This document shows, piece after piece, positions 24,301 through 34,070 of a stretch of 64,000 nt of DNA (its first letter is position 1; the number at the start of each line of letters is the position of its first letter). The stretch is from positions 44,022,965-44,086,964 of the forward strand of contig OU015530.1 of NCBI GenBank assembly GCA_907165065.1, in the 5' to 3' direction. Under the pieces are notes generated by a model. It saw only the letters and a program-made list of their open reading frames with translations, was not told the DNA's origin and did no database searches. Source of the DNA: Caprimulgus europaeus (taxonomy: Eukaryota > Chordata > Aves > Caprimulgiformes > Caprimulgidae). The position numbers were made by a program, and so were the translations under genes.

Positions 24301-24796
24301 GAGCTGTTCCCATAGGCAAGTGTATATGTACATATGTAGTAAATAATGTAAAAAGTCGTATGTATTGAAAAAACCCTTATACTCACGGGGTGAGAAGGAG
24401 ATTCTCCTTTCCCCTGCCTGAGAGGAGCACTTCTGGCTCTTGTTTGTCTGCAATGTTAACACACCATCTGTTGCCTGTGTGAAAACTGATAGTATTGACG
24501 TTAGAAGCAACATACAGTTGTGCTTTGATCATGGATTATTTTAATTAAAGCCTGAAGCTCCAGTAACAATAAGAACTTCAAATTACTTACTAACTTTTTG
24601 ACGCCCTACATTATTCATGACATAATGGTGTGGCCCCAGCTGGGATTGCCTGAAGCACCCATGGTCCTGCTGCTGTGTGACTGTGCACGCACACACACGG
24701 TGCTACACGCCTGACGAGAGCTACACTGCAAAGCCTGCCTGGGTTTCCTCTGTTTTGTGATGCTACACAAACTAAACATACAGCACAACACACATG
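24301..24796. other. Short spacer between CR1 elements, nothing recognised
   Basis: AT-rich spacer with a short CA-rich stretch near 24690; no gene or repeat recognised. Confidence 0.5.
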
Positions 24797-25079
24797 GCAG
24801 AATCACAGAACGGTAGGGGTTGGAAGGGACCTCAGGAGATCATCTAATCCAACCCCCATGCTAGAGCAGGATCATCTGGAGTAGATCACACAGGAACATG
24901 TGCAGGCAGGTTTTGAACATCTCCAGAGATGGAGACTCCACAGCCTCTCTGGGCAGCCTGTCCCAGTGCTCCATCACCCTCACAGTAGAGAAGTTTTCCC
25001 TTACGTTTAGGTTGAACCTCCTGTTTTCCAGTTTGTGACCATTGCCCCTTGTCCTGGGGCAAGGGCACCTCTGAGAAGA
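24797..25079 (-). mobile_element. CR1 LINE 3' fragment, minus strand
   Basis: Antisense CR1 3' end beginning with CAGAATCACAGAACGGTAGG and continuing with the 'TGGAGACTCCACAGCCTCTC' and 'GCCCCTTGTCCTGGGGCA' blocks. It is truncated at its 5' side exactly where the next CR1 tail begins (25079/25080). Confidence 0.92.
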
Positions 25080-25600
25080 ATCAGAATCATAGAATGGTTT
25101 GGGCTGGAAGGGACCTTAAAGATCATCTAGTTCCAAACCCCCTGACATCAGCAGGGACACCTCCCACTAGACCAGGTTGCTCAAAGCCTCATCCAACCTG
25201 GCCTTGAACACTTCAGGGAGGAGCAGCCACAACTTCCTTGGGCAACCTGTTCCAGTGTCTCACCACCCTCACAGTCAAGAATTTATTCCTTATATCTAAT
25301 CTAAACCCACCCCCTTTCAGCTTAAAGTCATTAGCCCTTGTCCTGTCATTAACTGCCCTTATGAAAAGTCCTTCTCCAGCCTTCCTGTAGCACCTTCAGG
25401 TACTGGAAGGCCGCTATAAGATCTCCCCGGAGCCATCTCTTCTCCAGGCTGAACAGCCCCAACTCTCTCAGCCTGTCCTCATAGGAGAGGTGCTCCAGCC
25501 CTCGGACCATCCTCGTGGCCTCCTCTGGACTCGTTCTAACTGGTCCATGTAAGAGCCTGGCCTCATCCTCCTGGCACCCGCCTTTTAATTATTTATAAAG
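25080..25600 (-). mobile_element. Second CR1 LINE 3' fragment, minus strand, different subfamily
   Basis: Antisense CR1 3' end starting TCAGAATCATAGAATGG and containing GGACCTTAAAGATCATCTAG, CTTCTCCAGGCTGAACAGCC and TCCTCATAGGAGAGGTGCTC. Its wording differs from the neighbouring fragment, so the pair are two subfamilies in tandem, same orientation. The right end fades at about 25.57-25.60 kb, some 190 bp before the CpG island. Confidence 0.92.
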
Positions 25601-25789
25601 ATTGATGAGTTCCCACTCCTCAGCGTCCGCTGATACTAATCAATCACTATTTTTAGCTTTGCTTTGAAAAAGCTGTGTTGTTGTACTAAAGATCCAGGCA
25701 CATGGTCTGGAAAGGAGCCCCCTTTTTCAGGTTCACTTGCCGTCCTAATTAGCATCGCAGTTATGTTTTCAGTGACATTTCTTTTTAAC

Positions 25790-26240
25790 CGCTGCACACG
25801 GCACCCGGGCCGGCCTGAGCCGAGGGATCCGCGTTCCTCGCCCCGCGCGGCGGCGCCCGGGCCGGCCTGAGCCGCGGGATCCGCCTCCCTCGCCCCGCGC
25901 GGCGGCGGCCGCTGCGGAGAGGCGGCGGCGGCGCGCGCCCGTTTGAACCGCCGGCGGGCGGCTGTGCGGGGCGGCTGCGCGCTTCCCCTGCCACCCCACC
26001 CATAGTGAGGGCAGCGGCCGGGGCGGGGCGGGCCGGGGCGGGAGGGGGACGGGGACGGGGCCCGTGGACTCCCGCTCAGCAGGGAGACCCCCGGCAGGGC
26101 TGCCGCGCCGCAGGGGAGACCCGGGTCGCTGCCTGCGGCTGCTGGCAGCGCGCCCCTCCACCGCCTCCCTTCTCCCCGCCTTCCTCTGGCAGTCCCGCAC
26201 AGCCGGCATTGCCCTGCTGGCCTACCTGGCCGTATCTTCA
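25790..26240. promoter_or_regulatory. Second CpG island, candidate promoter (CCDC7 by synteny)
   Basis: A compact block with very high GC and many CpGs, bordered by ordinary AT-rich DNA on both sides, so a promoter is likely. Direction is not fixed by the sequence: no clear exon with donor was found in the island. A GAG|GTAAGG donor occurs on the plus strand at about 26670. Because CCDC7 lies between EPC1 and ITGB1 in human, and exon-like segments lie to the right on the plus strand, a CCDC7 promoter is the preferred inference. Long open frames of both strands here are by-products of GC richness. Confidence 0.7.
25804..25907 (+). repeat. 52-bp tandem duplication in CpG island
   Basis: Two adjacent copies, each starting CCCGGGCCGGCCTGAGCCG and ending in a CCCCGCGCGGCGGCG-like segment, start at 25804 and 25856. 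They differ at a few positions (for example GAGG versus GCGG), so the duplication is not brand new, or has been kept diverged. Confidence 0.85.
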
Positions 26241-26985
26241 GGCCTGGAAGAGCTTTCTCAACAATCATCATTAGCTATTATTCAGATAACATAATAATTA
26301 GACTCCCTTGTGTTCATGATGGAGGGCTTTGGGGCTCTTGGTGCTGAACAGACATTGGGATGATATGGTTCCTGCCACTAAATTACAAAAATAGATGTGA
26401 GATGCTCAGACCAGGAGACTTGGGCAGGAAATTGCTGAAGGGCTTGGCTGGTGGCTGCTTCTGTGGCTGTCACACCATGCATGCCCAGAACCGCTCTCCT
26501 GTCAGGTGTCCTGAACAAAAAACATGATGTAGATCTGTGCTTCTTGGCTTTTCAGGTCCAGATCAAATACTGCCCGAGAAGCCACTGAAATGCTCCAGAA
26601 GCTTCCAGGTGCTGCTGTGAGAGGGAGAAGGAACCTCTCTGAGTCCTGACCTGTTCCTTGAGATGGGTGAGGTAAGGCAGAGCAGTTAGGAGGCATGTTG
26701 TTAATTACCCAGGGAATATAATTTTCTGAATAGGTAGGTGACCGTCCTTGCAAGCAATCTTTGAGACAAATCTCTTGTGCAGTTCCTCTCAAGGTGGTGG
26801 GTGTTGGGCCTGGAACCTGCTTGTGAAAGATCAGAAAAAAGCTGCTTTTTATCTTGCTCACCCCTAAAAATAGCAAAGGAGGCCTTTTCAAGTGAGGGGT
26901 TCATCAATATTGTTTTTATTGACTTGTAGTTGTATTATTAACACCTATTAAAACAATGGTTTTAATTATTATTTAATTATGTTGT
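26241..26985. other. Spacer without recognised features
   Basis: Ordinary non-coding DNA. It contains a plus-strand donor-like GAG|GTAAGG at about 26670, which could belong to an untranslated first exon from the CpG island, but no acceptor or reading frame supports this. Confidence 0.4.
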
Positions 26986-26989
26986 TAAA

Positions 26990-27533
26990 ACTACAGCTGG
27001 TTTAACATCAGCTGGCTACTAAGTACTACACAGCCACTCACTCACTCCCATCCAGTGGGATGAAGGGGAGAATCAGGAGGGTAAAAGTGAGAAAACTCAT
27101 AGGTTGAGATAAAGATAGTTTAATAGGCAAAGCAAAAGCTGTGTGTGCAAGCAAAAGAAAACAAGGAATTCATTCACTGCTTCCCATGGCCAGGCAGGTG
27201 TTCAGCCATCCCCAGGAAAGCAGGGCTCCATCACACATAATGGTGACTTTGGAAGACAAACACCTTCACTCCAAATGTCCCCCTCTTCCTTCTTCTCCCC
27301 CCAGATTTTATTGCTGAGCACGATGTAATTTGTTATGGGATATCCTTTTAGTCAGTTGGAGTCAGCTGTCCCAGCCATGTCCACTCCCCAATTCTTGTGC
27401 ACCCCCAGCCTACTGGCTTGCAGGGCAGTATGAGAAGCAGAAAACTGTGTTATCAGCACTGTTTTCAGCACAAATCCAAAATATAGCTCCATACTTGCTA
27501 CTATAGGGAAAGTTAATTATCCCAGCCAAAACA
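26990..27533 (-). mobile_element. Solo LTR of an avian ERVL-type endogenous retrovirus, minus strand
   Basis: Read leftward the LTR begins at 27533 with TGTTTTGGCTGGGATAATTA, the start typical of avian ERVL LTRs, and ends at about 26990-27000 with GCCAGCTGATGTTAAACC-like sequence. In between it contains the usual LTR words, such as GTGGACATGGCTGGGACAGC and an internal ACTCACTCACTCCC-like block seen at the left end. No internal retroviral genes lie on either side, so it is a solo LTR left by recombination. A precise target-site duplication could not be read because the left border is blurred. Confidence 0.8.
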
Positions 27534-30500
27534 AGCACAGAAGTGAAGGGGGATAATTTTTAGAGTGGTGTGGTTGTCACAAAAATACATTTAAATTAGA
27601 TAAGATGACGGAGTCCAGCCATGCTGCAAATAGTTAGCTATTGATTTACTGAAGTTGACCATTTTCTTTATTTAAAACTCAAATGTATTTATTACTTGGA
27701 TATTTTGGTTTTATTTTTTTTTTAAGTAGGAAAGAGTTTGAATCTGCTGAGAGACAGGAAAGTCTTGGAATATTTGTTGGGGTTTTTTAGTAGGTTTCTG
27801 TTGTGTTGTAATGTCAAGGCATCTCTAACTTTCCATTGATAGAGTTGTATTTTAGAATTCATGAATACTTGCAACTACGGGGAGGTTTTCTGCAAGTGCA
27901 GAAATGGTGAATGCAATAGTGGCAAATGCCTTCACACTAAATACCTTGATTCATGCTGATACAATATAAAAGCCTTATGACCAACCCCTTCTTTCCTGTC
28001 ATATTTCTCTATTTTCTTTAAGCTAAATTGTGATTTTTATTTTTAGTTTAAAAATCAATGCATACATAAAATTAGAAAATAAAATATTAATAAAATGTAA
28101 GAGGAGAAGAAGAAAGATAATAGTGATAGAAAACTTAAGCCCTGTCTGATTTGCATGCTGAACACAAGAGATGGAAGCCCAAAGGTGTTTCTGTGCTGTG
28201 TTTTTTATGGTACTTGGAGGCAGCTGAAGCCAGTGTTGTCCAACTGAATTAGCAAAGCCTGAGAGCACTTTCAGTTTAGGAAATGTGATCGTTCTGCAGC
28301 ATCGTGGAACTGTGTATTGGCTTCTCATTTTTGACTTGGCTATGAAGAAAGTTTGTATGTATCCTGAAATGTACCAAACAATTTTTATTATTGTTGCAGC
28401 ATTCCTTTTTTATGTAGTGCTGTAGAAGATTTTGCTTTTAAACATGATAAAAGTTATTTTGAACCTACATAAAGGTACATCATATTCTGTATTCTGTGCT
28501 TTTAAAATATGTATAAAAATGTTTTATTTTGTCTTTTGTATTCAATTATTGCAGTTATATTGTTATGACAAGAACATTTAATACATACTCTTAAAAGTAA
28601 ACACTAAATTTTCTTGCTTACCTGTTTTCTTTGTATTTGTGTGGTTTGAAAGTAATACCACAATGTCACACTGCTCACAACGATTTGATTTCTTTAATGC
28701 TGTATCAGAAAGCTGAGTTTAACTTTTCAGCAGTGGTGGGGAAGATTAAAAAGAGACATCAGTTTGTATTGTGTACATAATGAAATATCTTTTTGTTATA
28801 TTTTCCCCATTTAACCTCTGTTTGAAGTTCCCTTACAATTCAGACTAAAAACATGCCAGCTGACTGTATGGATATGTACCAAACGTATCTCTTGCCTTTA
28901 ATTTTATAGGGAATCTTGAAAATCATATGACTAAGTGTAGGCATCTTTTCTAGTGGAGGCTGGCTTCTGTGCACTGACTGTACAGACTGAATTGCTGTTG
29001 ACTGGAAAGGAAGTCCAGTGTCCCTAGCTCAGATGTAGGCACTTGCCATGAGAACACTCACACTTAGTCAGCCTTGTTCAGTTGTTTATATGGGTATCAG
29101 TAGTTAGATGAAGGTGCACGTGCTGTAGGACAGGCCCATGAGTTGCTGTTGAACACAGTGGTCTTGGTATAATTTTCTGTTTAGGTTTGCTAGGAGGTGG
29201 AGGTGTGAGTCAGAATAAATTCGGTAAGTACCAGTTTTCTAGTCTTCCTCAGTTTGCTGCTAGCCAAGACCTAGTGTAGCAGTGATTACGTAGAGTATAG
29301 TAGTTCTGATCTCATTTTGGCCAGGTCAGTTGATTTTAAATCTTCTGTTTAGGTTGGTTCTAACCCCTCCAATTCCTATTCTGATCTAAATTCCTACCTT
29401 ATTTTCTGTATTGGCCTGTATTCTGATATCTACTGTATTGGCCATTTGTTGTCTGGGTGAATTGTACGTAAGAAGCAGTTTTAAGGGCACTAGCCTGTGG
29501 CTTTTCACATGGTGTTTTACTCTGGTGAGAAACTACACAGTGGTGGTAACATAATCTTCTATCTTAGCCAGCAGGGAGAGGCTTTGGAAAGTGCAGTAAG
29601 TCATTTTGCTTGTCTTCCTTGTGCTGGAAGTGACCCAGAAGGGAAAGGGAGGTATCAGCTGGTTCTGCATTGTTTAGGGAGGCCTAAGGCAAGAGAAGAA
29701 AGTTCTGAGAGTTGCTAAGGAAAAATAACATGGAAGAATTTGGGTTTCCTCATTGGTGGGCAGTACATGCATCTACCTGAAAGTATTTTTCAATGTCTAA
29801 GCACTACTTTTATCTTGATCTGGTGTACTGATACCAACAAGGTCTACTAGTCCAGCCTCATGCTGCTGTTACTCATGTTTGTTACCTGAAATAGGCAATA
29901 TCACATTGACACTGGGAGAATAAGAGAATTTACCTAATGAGGTCTCTCTCTCAGCCTTAGTAGTGTATGCAGGATGAAAGTTTCTTAGTTTTCCAGAGCT
30001 CTCAGGTACATCTGAGAATGCATACATCCTTGGAGAGGTTTGAATGAAAGCAGAATAAAAATGAAGAGGTTGTCTGGGACCAAACTGACAAATCCTGCAG
30101 TTTACCCTGTGGATTAGGAATCGTTTTGTTTTTCTATGGCATGGTGCATTAAGCATTTTGGCCAGTTGCAGCACTTACTGTTATACAACTGTGGTGCACC
30201 TTGGTGATGGCAGGGAACAGCTGCTGTTACTGGAGGAAATGTGATTGTAGTCACAGCTTTCCTTCCCCGCTTCTCCTTCCTTTTCTACGTAGTTTTCATT
30301 AACTGCTGTGTGGGTGTGAGATTTTGTTTGGTTTTTTTGAACATCTGCTTTGGACAATTCTTGCCAGCACAGAAGGAAAACGTTACTGGCTGTGTGACTC
30401 TGCTTTACAATAGCACCATTGACTGCTGGTACTCTTCCAGGGACTGCTTACACATTGAAAATGTTAAGAAAATTATTGTTCTTATTGTGTCCTTAGGTTT

Positions 30501-30663
30501 CCTCAGATCGTTCTGTCTTCTCACAAGTCAATACTACTGAGTTATAATTTCATTGTAACCTTGTTTGTTTACAGAAATAAGTACTTCTGTCTCCCTAAAC
30601 ATAACAGAAACACACTTCTTTGTTCTCTTACACTAGTGAGCTTTATCTTTATCTTGCTATCAG
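27534..30663. other. Non-coding AT-rich DNA, one weak mini-exon candidate
   Basis: No recognised gene. At 29186-29223, a 38-base plus-strand segment lies between TTTCTGTTTAG and GTAAGTACC and is open in one frame (LLGGGGVSQNKF); it may be a chance match. Confidence 0.4.
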
Positions 30664-30743
30664 GCTTTCAGCTGTCAACAGAGGCTCTAAAATGACTACT
30701 CTAGCCCTTGCATTTTCAGTGAATAAAAGAGAACCTTCTCCAG
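30664..30743 (+). CDS. Candidate first coding exon of a plus-strand gene, CCDC7 by position
   Basis: After a good pyrimidine tract and acceptor (CTTGCTATCAG) the segment contains an ATG at 30692 with A at -3. It is open for 17 codons (MTTLALAFSVNKREPSP) plus one base, ending in CAG|GTAGGT. Both splice signals and the ATG agree with an internal exon carrying the translation start. The peptide does not resemble the human CCDC7 N-terminus that I know, so the name is inference from the EPC1-CCDC7-ITGB1 order. A chance exon is possible, since such short combinations do occur in tens of kilobases. Confidence 0.35.
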
Positions 30744-30967
30744 GTAGGTTGATTAACTTGTCCAAATCCTGACTGTGCATTTTTTAACACCTCAGTAGTA
30801 GCTGAGAACTGTTTAAAGTTGTTTCAGGATACAGAGGCCTAATTATTTCATGCCTTAAATCTGTAAGGGCAACTGTAATTTAAATTAGATCTGTTGTAAT
30901 TGTCTTTTGGACCAAAGGCAGCTGACAATAGATATTGGCTACTTTCAGGGTAATACTTCACTTGCCA

Positions 30968-31152
30968 ATAGTGACAGAGCACTGGGACAGGCTGCCCAGG
31001 GAGGTTGTGGAGTCTCCTTCTCTGGAGACATTCAAGACCTGCCTGGACGCCTTCCTGTGTGATCTCATTTAGGTGTTCCTGCTCTGGCAGGGGATTGGAC
31101 TAGATGATCTTTCGAGGTCCCTTCCAATCCCTGACATTCTGTGATTTTGTGA
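30968..31152 (+). mobile_element. CR1 LINE 3' end, plus strand
   Basis: Contains the CR1 3' end words CAGGCTGCCCAGGGAGGTTG, GGACTAGATGATCTTTCGAG and GTCCCTTCCAATCCCTGACA, ending in CATTCTGTGATTTTGTG. It is nearly identical to the 3' end of the nested copy at 22.3-22.47 kb, hence of the same young subfamily. Confidence 0.93.
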
Positions 31153-31904
31153 AAAATGCCACCTTTACAATTCACAGTCAAATTTTTGCTGTAGTTTTTC
31201 TTTCTCCATTAAAAAAAAAATCTTACACTTTTATTGCCAGATCAACAAAAATTGCTTTCCTGTTTATATTTTTTAGTTTGATGTCCTTGCATTTTGTTTG
31301 TGCAAATGCAAGGAGCTAGGAAAAGCTTTTTTGTTAATAGCAGAACACTGGACAATCATACCATAATAATGCCAATTAAAGAAAATGTGTCTTTAAATTA
31401 TATTGGACAAACAAACAAATTAAACAGTAATCATTTTGCACTTGGGAAAATTCCCTGAAGTTCAGAAGAATTTCAGGAGTCTATTTGTTGAGCCAATTCA
31501 AATACAATAACCCAGATTACCCAAGCCTTTGATTAATAATCAGTTTTGATCAGTGTTTTGTCACAATTTATCATAATTGCTCTGAAAGCAGTTATTGTAC
31601 GCTGTTCAATGTATCACTTTTAGAATTCTTCACTAACAGCTTCAGGTTTTTGTCCTTATAGTTTTTTACTGGAACAGCAAATGATATAGTAGAGTGTAAT
31701 TATATGCTTATTGCTAGATCAACAGATATGTTGAATGTCACGTGCAAATTCTTTTTACTGTAAATTAACTATTTGCCTTTAAGCAAAAGAATATTTTTTG
31801 ACATAATTACTAATCAGTTGATGCTTAATTGGTAATTATATGTATTTTCTGTAATGATTCTGTTCTTTAACTTGTAGGGTCACAGCAGGCTTTTGTCACC
31901 TTGT

Positions 31905-32085
31905 TTTCAGAGGCACCACAAACTCCTTTGATTTGGCTCAGCTTTGGCCTGTGGTGGGTCCGTTGTGGAGCTGGCTGGAACCAGCTGTGCCTGGCACAGA
32001 GCACCCCCTTTCACAGAGGCTGCCTCTGCAGCCTCCCCGTGGCCCTCTGCCCCTACCAAAACCTTGCCATTTACACAATACAAGG
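31905..32085 (+). repeat. GC-rich fragment, possible LTR-element remnant
   Basis: A 180-bp GC-rich island in AT-rich DNA with words such as GAGCTGGCTGGAACCAGCTG (a near-palindrome) and CTGCCCCTACCAAAACCTTG followed by an A-rich segment. The wording recalls avian ERVL-related repeats, but I cannot name the family. Confidence 0.35.
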
Positions 32086-33954
32086 AGATTTTTCTCTTAC
32101 TGTGGTTACAAATAATATAAATTTTCTTATAGATCATAAACACAGTGGAAAATATTTTTAAGTTGAAGTGAAAGAAGAGGCACATGAAGACTCAAGTGAA
32201 TGTGTAGTAGCCCTTTGATAAACCAGAGATTTTAAAATGCAAATTACTTAGAACTTTAACTTTAAATGACAGTTCTGATGCTATACTTAGCTCACAAGAC
32301 AAGTTTTTCTGTGTTTCTTTTTGTCTGTGTTTATGTTTTTTTGTTTGTTTTTTTTAAGGCAGGATGAATGGATGGAAAATTCAATTCCATTTACAGTTAA
32401 GATTTCTGTTTCAGGAATGATCATTATAAATTGCACTATGAGTATTAAGCATATTCATTATCCTTGGAGACCTGTCTGTTTGTTGGGCAGAACTAGTCCT
32501 GAACTGGGGGAGGAGAGACATTGTGCTTTTACCTGCTTCTGCAGAAGCCTGGGGTGCTTGTAGTAACAGCAGTACTGCACTGCGCATAGAGATCCTATTC
32601 AGAAAGTGGTGGCTCATGTTCTCCTATATGAGGTGAAGCAGACTGAAGTGTTCCACACTTGCATACTGTTTACCTCTATGTGTTCTTGGTGATCTTTCTA
32701 CCTACCTGTCAGTTAATTAAATCCCATCTCAGTCTTGACTCTGAGGAAATTCAGGATCCAAATGAACTGTGAGCTTACTTCTCAGTGGGAGGTCTGAATC
32801 CAGCTGTCTCTCTGTGTTTGGCCCAAGTCTCACAGAGGAGCGGCCCATGCAGCCTAACTGGTGTTGCTCATGCATGCAGGTTTGGACATTGTAATGGTTT
32901 GTGAAATCACCTGCTAGCCCACAGTGGCCTTGCCCCAGTAAGTGCCTGCTGGTGGAAGTCGAGGACTGTGGAAGCTCTGCGGGGTTTTCCTTCTCTGTGT
33001 GTAAGTAAGTGTGCTTCCTAACAAAATTACACTTGCTGCCGAATCATTTGAGATATAGCATGCTATAATGTTGGCAAGGAGGGATTACTCTTCTGGCACT
33101 CAAAACCGTCTCTGAATGGAAGGAAGCCTACTATAGCATTCAGGTCTCAGCCTGATGCCAGAAACTCACGTTTGCTGGAACATGCCACCGATTCTTCCTA
33201 TTCCTGCAGTTTTAGTAGCAGTAGCTCTTCCAGGGACACACTTCTTCCAGGGTGTCCCTAACTGTCCATGTAGTAATGGCTTAGATGGCCCTTTCTGGAG
33301 GATTATTGTGGCCCACAGACAGGGGGTGGTGCACTAGGATATACTCACAAGTGAGCAACGGTCACTGGGGACGTGTCGAGCACAAACCCCCTGTATTGAG
33401 AAACTGAGACATTCATATGTTGTGTGTGAGCCACGTGAACAGTGAATGTGGTGTGTGTTTGTGCGGGGGTTAGGGGGCACACACAGGATGTACTTCCTTT
33501 CCTAGGAAGTATGAACACAGCCAGTGTGCTCTGAAGGATTCTAGGCTTAAATGGATTAATCTCTGTTGGCTCGAGGACCACAGTTTATTCCTGACTGTGA
33601 ATGACAAAGTACCAAAATACTCGAAATTACTATGGCCATGGTCTTATTGACTCTTGCATTAGCAGTTCAGCTTCATTTTTGGCAATATTCTAGTTTAAAA
33701 ATATTATTTCTTTCCAAACTGCTCAGTAATGCTGACACCAGTTATACTGAAAGTATACCTGATTTTTTTTTCTCAGCTTGGTCACATTTCTCCTTAAAAC
33801 ATCAGCAATTATTACCCAAGTCTTTAAATATCAAGAAGATTCACCCCAACTAATCTCATAAAAACAAGAGAAAACTGCTGTATCTGCACTCCAGTTCTTT
33901 GGCTTCTCCAGGACTAATTCATACAGTAATTTTAATCTCAAATTATTGAAATTA

Positions 33955-34070
33955 TTTATAGAGATGGATTAATATTATTATCCACTTGCTGCAGACGAAA
34001 TCTATGATACAAAGAGATAATGATTTTTCCAGGATCTCATAGGTAGTGCTTTAGATTCTGCCATGGAAGT
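33955..34070 (+). repeat. MIR/CORE-SINE-like fragment
   Basis: The order TATTATTATCCAC..., AGACGAAATCTATGATACA, AAGAGATAATGATTTTTCC and AGGATCTCATAGGTAG corresponds word for word to the conserved core and 3' half of MIR-type SINEs (matching 'attatccc', 'gaggcacagagag', 'gtcacacagctag'). It is diverged, as expected for an ancient insertion. Confidence 0.45.

Noticed and set aside
25636-26271. 211-codon minus-strand frame and overlapping frames in the second CpG island
   Set aside because: Same GC artefact; the frame begins in CpG island sequence and crosses its tandem duplication, with no domain and no splice support.
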